Source of the DNA: Oscillospiraceae bacterium
GTDB taxonomy: Bacteria; Bacillota; Clostridia; Oscillospirales; Ruminococcaceae
Length of the DNA stretch: 64,000 nucleotides
Direction of reading: 5' to 3'
Assembly: GCA_009781425.1 (NCBI GenBank)
Contig: WQYC01000008.1
Location: 1 to 64,000, forward strand
The notes under the pieces were generated by a model. The model saw only the letters and a program-made list of their open reading frames with translations. It made no database searches and had not been told where the DNA came from. A program made the translations under genes and the position numbers. Shown here piece by piece: positions 62,175 to 64,000 of the stretch; positions within the stretch are counted from its first letter, which is position 1; every line of letters starts with the position of its first letter.

Positions 62175-63476
62175 ATGGGAAACGAAAACAATGCATTGAA
62201 CGAGTTCTTAGCAGAAATCGAAAGCGGAGAAAACCAAAACCCGCCCACAGCAGAAACAACACAAAAGGCAGAACCTTCTGCCGAAGTCGAAAAACCTGCT
62301 GAAGCTGTTCCGCAGGAAGCAATCAAAGAAAGCGCGCCTGCAAGCACAGAAAACGAATCGCCCGAACCCAAAGAAGCTATACAACCTACGCTTACAGGTG
62401 ACGATTCTCTTGAAGCCGCGCTCGAAAAAAGTAAAAAAGCATCAGCAGACCGTATTCTCGGAAATCTCGCTGAGAAAAACCCCATATTCAAATACGGAAG
62501 CGCAAGCGACCCCATAACCGACAAGGACATTACATTTGATGCGCTGCGCCAGAAGTACGAAACCGATTTCCCGGAGCTTGAGGAAGGACAGAACATAAGC
62601 TGGACTGTCGTATACGGAAAAGTCACCGAAAACGTCAGCAAACCAAGCAAGGAAAAGGTTTATGAAGTCAAGGCTAAGATTGAAGCATCGGCAAAGTTTT
62701 TGGAAGCCTTGAAAAAAGCAAAAACAGACGCGGATAAAAGCCCCGAGTGTATAATAAAACCCTTCGTAAGGGCACAAAAGAAAGGCGACGCTCTCGCGCT
62801 GCCAAGCTATAAAGGCATTTACTTAGATTACGAAGAGGCTTTAAGCTCGGGAAAAGTAATCTCTCTCGTCCCCGCAAGGGACGGGAGGGTTTACGAAATC
62901 CGTAAAAACAGAATCGGAGTTTTCCAGTCACCTGCAAGGGTGATTGGAGAGCTTGCCGAAATCAAAGAGCAGTTCATTATGAGCCTGCCGAAAATCCCGG
63001 TGTTTTTGCTATATCAGATAATCGAGTTCTTCCGTGTAATTTCAAAGAAGGACAAATTGGAACTTCTCGTACACTTGGTTTATGACACCGAGAAGGAAAA
63101 GTATAACGTGCTTATCCCAAAACAAAAGGTCACAAGAATGTCTGTAGATTCAGAAAATGAGGAATATCCGCAAAACATCATTCACGTCATGGATATTCAT
63201 TCGCATAATGTCATGGCAGCGAAATTCTCTTCTACGGACGATAAGGACGAAAAAGCAACAAGGCTATACGGCGTAATCGGAAGACTCGATAAGGTTATGC
63301 CGGAAATCGCCTTGCGCGCGTCTACAGGCGGGAAATTCATTGAGCTCGGAGCTGACGATATTTTCGACTTCGAGGCGGTGTATCCCGAGGAATGGATTGA
63401 CAGCCTCAATCACGAAATGGCTGAAGCAATTTGCGAAGCTGATATGAACACCTCTAATAATTTAGGAGGTGATTAA
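62175..63476 (+). CDS. JAB/MPN (JAMM) metalloprotease-like protein, PRTRC-associated type
   Basis: The 433-residue protein has an acidic, Ala/Glu/Pro-rich N-terminal region of about 90 residues, a middle domain, and a C-terminal JAB domain with the complete zinc motif HSH-x7-SxxD (DIHSHNVMAAKFSSTDD, His342, His344, Ser352, Asp355). The upstream glutamate of the JAMM site may be in KLELLVHLVYD. JAB proteins cleave ubiquitin-like or C-terminal peptide conjugates. The next gene, three bases downstream, is an E1/ThiF-like protein, so together they look like the PRTRC core. The leader carries several hairpins and two terminators, suggesting tight control. Confidence 0.85.
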   Translation: MGNENNALNEFLAEIESGENQNPPTAETTQKAEPSAEVEKPAEAVPQEAIKESAPASTENESPEPKEAIQPTLTGDDSLEAALEKSKKASADRILGNLAEKNPIFKYGSASDPITDKDITFDALRQKYETDFPELEEGQNISWTVVYGKVTENVSKPSKEKVYEVKAKIEASAKFLEALKKAKTDADKSPECIIKPFVRAQKKGDALALPSYKGIYLDYEEALSSGKVISLVPARDGRVYEIRKNRIGVFQSPARVIGELAEIKEQFIMSLPKIPVFLLYQIIEFFRVISKKDKLELLVHLVYDTEKEKYNVLIPKQKVTRMSVDSENEEYPQNIIHVMDIHSHNVMAAKFSSTDDKDEKATRLYGVIGRLDKVMPEIALRASTGGKFIELGADDIFDFEAVYPEEWIDSLNHEMAEAICEADMNTSNNLGGD

Positions 63477-63478
63477 CA

Positions 63479-64000
63479 ATGAAATTCAGTCAGGACGCAC
63501 ACGTCAAAATCGTTTTAATCGGCGCAGGCGGAACGGGAGGCTACACCATACCTCATCTTTACCGCATAGCCTTCGCAAGCGGACGGAAATCATCAATACG
63601 GATTATTGTTTGCGACGGCGATATTGTGGAAAAGAAAAACCTCGTGCGGCAGAATTTCATTTTTAACGACATCGGCAGAAATAAGGCGCAGGTCTTAGCT
63701 GAGCGTTACGCAGGAGCTTTCGGAATGCAGGTAGAATATATTCCGCATTACATCGAAAGCGTTAATGAAATGCTTGAAATCGTAAAGCCGGACGAATACG
63801 GTAATCCGCTGTATGAAAGGGTTATAAAAACAAAGGTAATCCTCATCGGCGCGGTTGACAACAACCGTTCTCGTCAAATCTGCCATGAAGTATTCAAAGC
63901 AAGCGCGGACTTAATCTACATTGACGCGGGAAATGGCGAAAGCACAGGTCAGGTGGTATGCGGAGTAAAACAAAAAGGCAGAGTTACTTACAAACCTGTA
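63479..64000 (+). CDS. ThiF/E1-like adenylyltransferase (PRTRC type), 3'-truncated by the window
   Basis: The gene is absent from the ORF track because no stop is reached: 174 codons are open to the last base. The start is ATG 63479, with AGGAGGTGATTAACA upstream. Visible features are the Rossmann motif IVLIGAGGTGGYTIPHL, the nucleotide-binding acid DGDIVEKKNL, the conserved arginine in NLVRQNFIFNDIG and the later VILIGAVDNNRSRQ. E1-like proteins adenylate the C-terminus of ubiquitin-like or sulfur-carrier proteins. No ubiquitin-like or E2 gene is visible yet; they would be expected downstream. Confidence 0.88.
   Translation, partial: MKFSQDAHVKIVLIGAGGTGGYTIPHLYRIAFASGRKSSIRIIVCDGDIVEKKNLVRQNFIFNDIGRNKAQVLAERYAGAFGMQVEYIPHYIESVNEMLEIVKPDEYGNPLYERVIKTKVILIGAVDNNRSRQICHEVFKASADLIYIDAGNGESTGQVVCGVKQKGRVTYKPV

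Larger units (their letters stand above)
25850..64000. mobile_element. Integrative and conjugative element (left end to beyond the window)
   Basis: From the tRNA-Gln fragment onward all recognisable genes are element functions: ParA/ParB, a Tad pilus set, a type IV secretion set with VirB4 and VirD4 ATPases, toxin-antitoxin cassettes, and accessory surface and PRTRC-like genes. Strand bias is absolute (all plus). No integrase, relaxase or second attachment site appears before base 64000, so the element is incomplete here and exceeds 38 kb. Which genes are core to the family and which are cargo is inference. Confidence 0.85.

Noticed and set aside
25850-64000. Relaxase, integrase or excisionase gene within the element
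   Set aside because: No ORF shows relaxase HUH histidines or tyrosine/serine recombinase motifs; these must lie beyond the right edge.
1-64000. CRISPR arrays, insertion sequences, prophage or rRNA genes
   Set aside because: No regularly spaced short repeats, transposase ORFs, phage structural genes or rRNA sequence were found.

Overview
The window reads as low-to-mid GC Firmicutes DNA, most likely a gut or rumen clostridial lineage related to Ruminococcaceae/Oscillospiraceae. Supporting signs are AAGGAGG-type ribosome binding sites, near-consensus TTGACA/TATAAT promoters, type I dockerin modules on three surface proteins, a ferredoxin-dependent 2-oxoacid oxidoreductase, RNase J, and a GdpP-type c-di-AMP phosphodiesterase next to ribosomal protein L9. 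No species call can be made from the sequence alone.

Chromosomal part (1-25.85 kb). It opens with a truncated dockerin protein, a cytosolic-looking GH18 glycosidase, and a secreted dockerin protein. A small membrane protein and a MarR regulator follow, transcribed divergently. A long minus-strand block (22.0 kb down to 5.2 kb) then carries core genes: a nucleotidyltransferase/phosphomannomutase-like fusion, RNase J, gdpP, a membrane protein, rplI, a membrane-anchored CYTH protein, dnaB, tilS, hpt, ftsH, a P-loop ATPase, the four-subunit 2-oxoacid:ferredoxin oxidoreductase and an unrecognised gene. A two-gene ABC exporter on the plus strand ends at a strong terminator.

Mobile part (25.85 kb to the window end). 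Directly after that terminator lies the 3' part of a tRNA-Gln(CUG) on the minus strand, with an AAAGGACAA direct repeat about 120 bp inside it. This is what one end of a tRNA-integrated ICE should look like. The element is at least 38 kb and its far end, integrase and relaxase are not in view. It encodes ParA/ParB, a complete-looking Tad pilus set (prepilin-like protein, prepilin peptidase, CpaB, TadZ, TadA, TadB, TadC, TadE/F-like pseudopilins) and a conjugative type IV secretion set (VirB2-like, VirB6-like, M23 hydrolase, PrgI/VirB3-like, VirB4, VirD4). Two toxin-antitoxin cassettes, VapBC and HEPN/MNT, are spliced into the transfer operon on their own promoters. Intrinsic-terminator hairpins sit immediately ahead of several gene starts.

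Accessory part of the element (about 52.8-64 kb). It carries a histone-H1-like protein, an AT-rich island with a caspase-like peptidase fused to an EgtD-like methyltransferase plus a small partner, and a 1503-residue mosaic surface protein. The mosaic protein has a dockerin, TSP3 calcium repeats, a vWA-like domain and an M23 peptidase. Its AT-rich C-terminal part is followed at once by a lipoprotein and then a displaced vWA fragment, a layout like polymorphic-toxin tip exchange. A promoter-to-terminator small RNA gene follows, then a JAB (JAMM) peptidase and a ThiF/E1-like protein, a PRTRC-like cassette truncated by the window edge.
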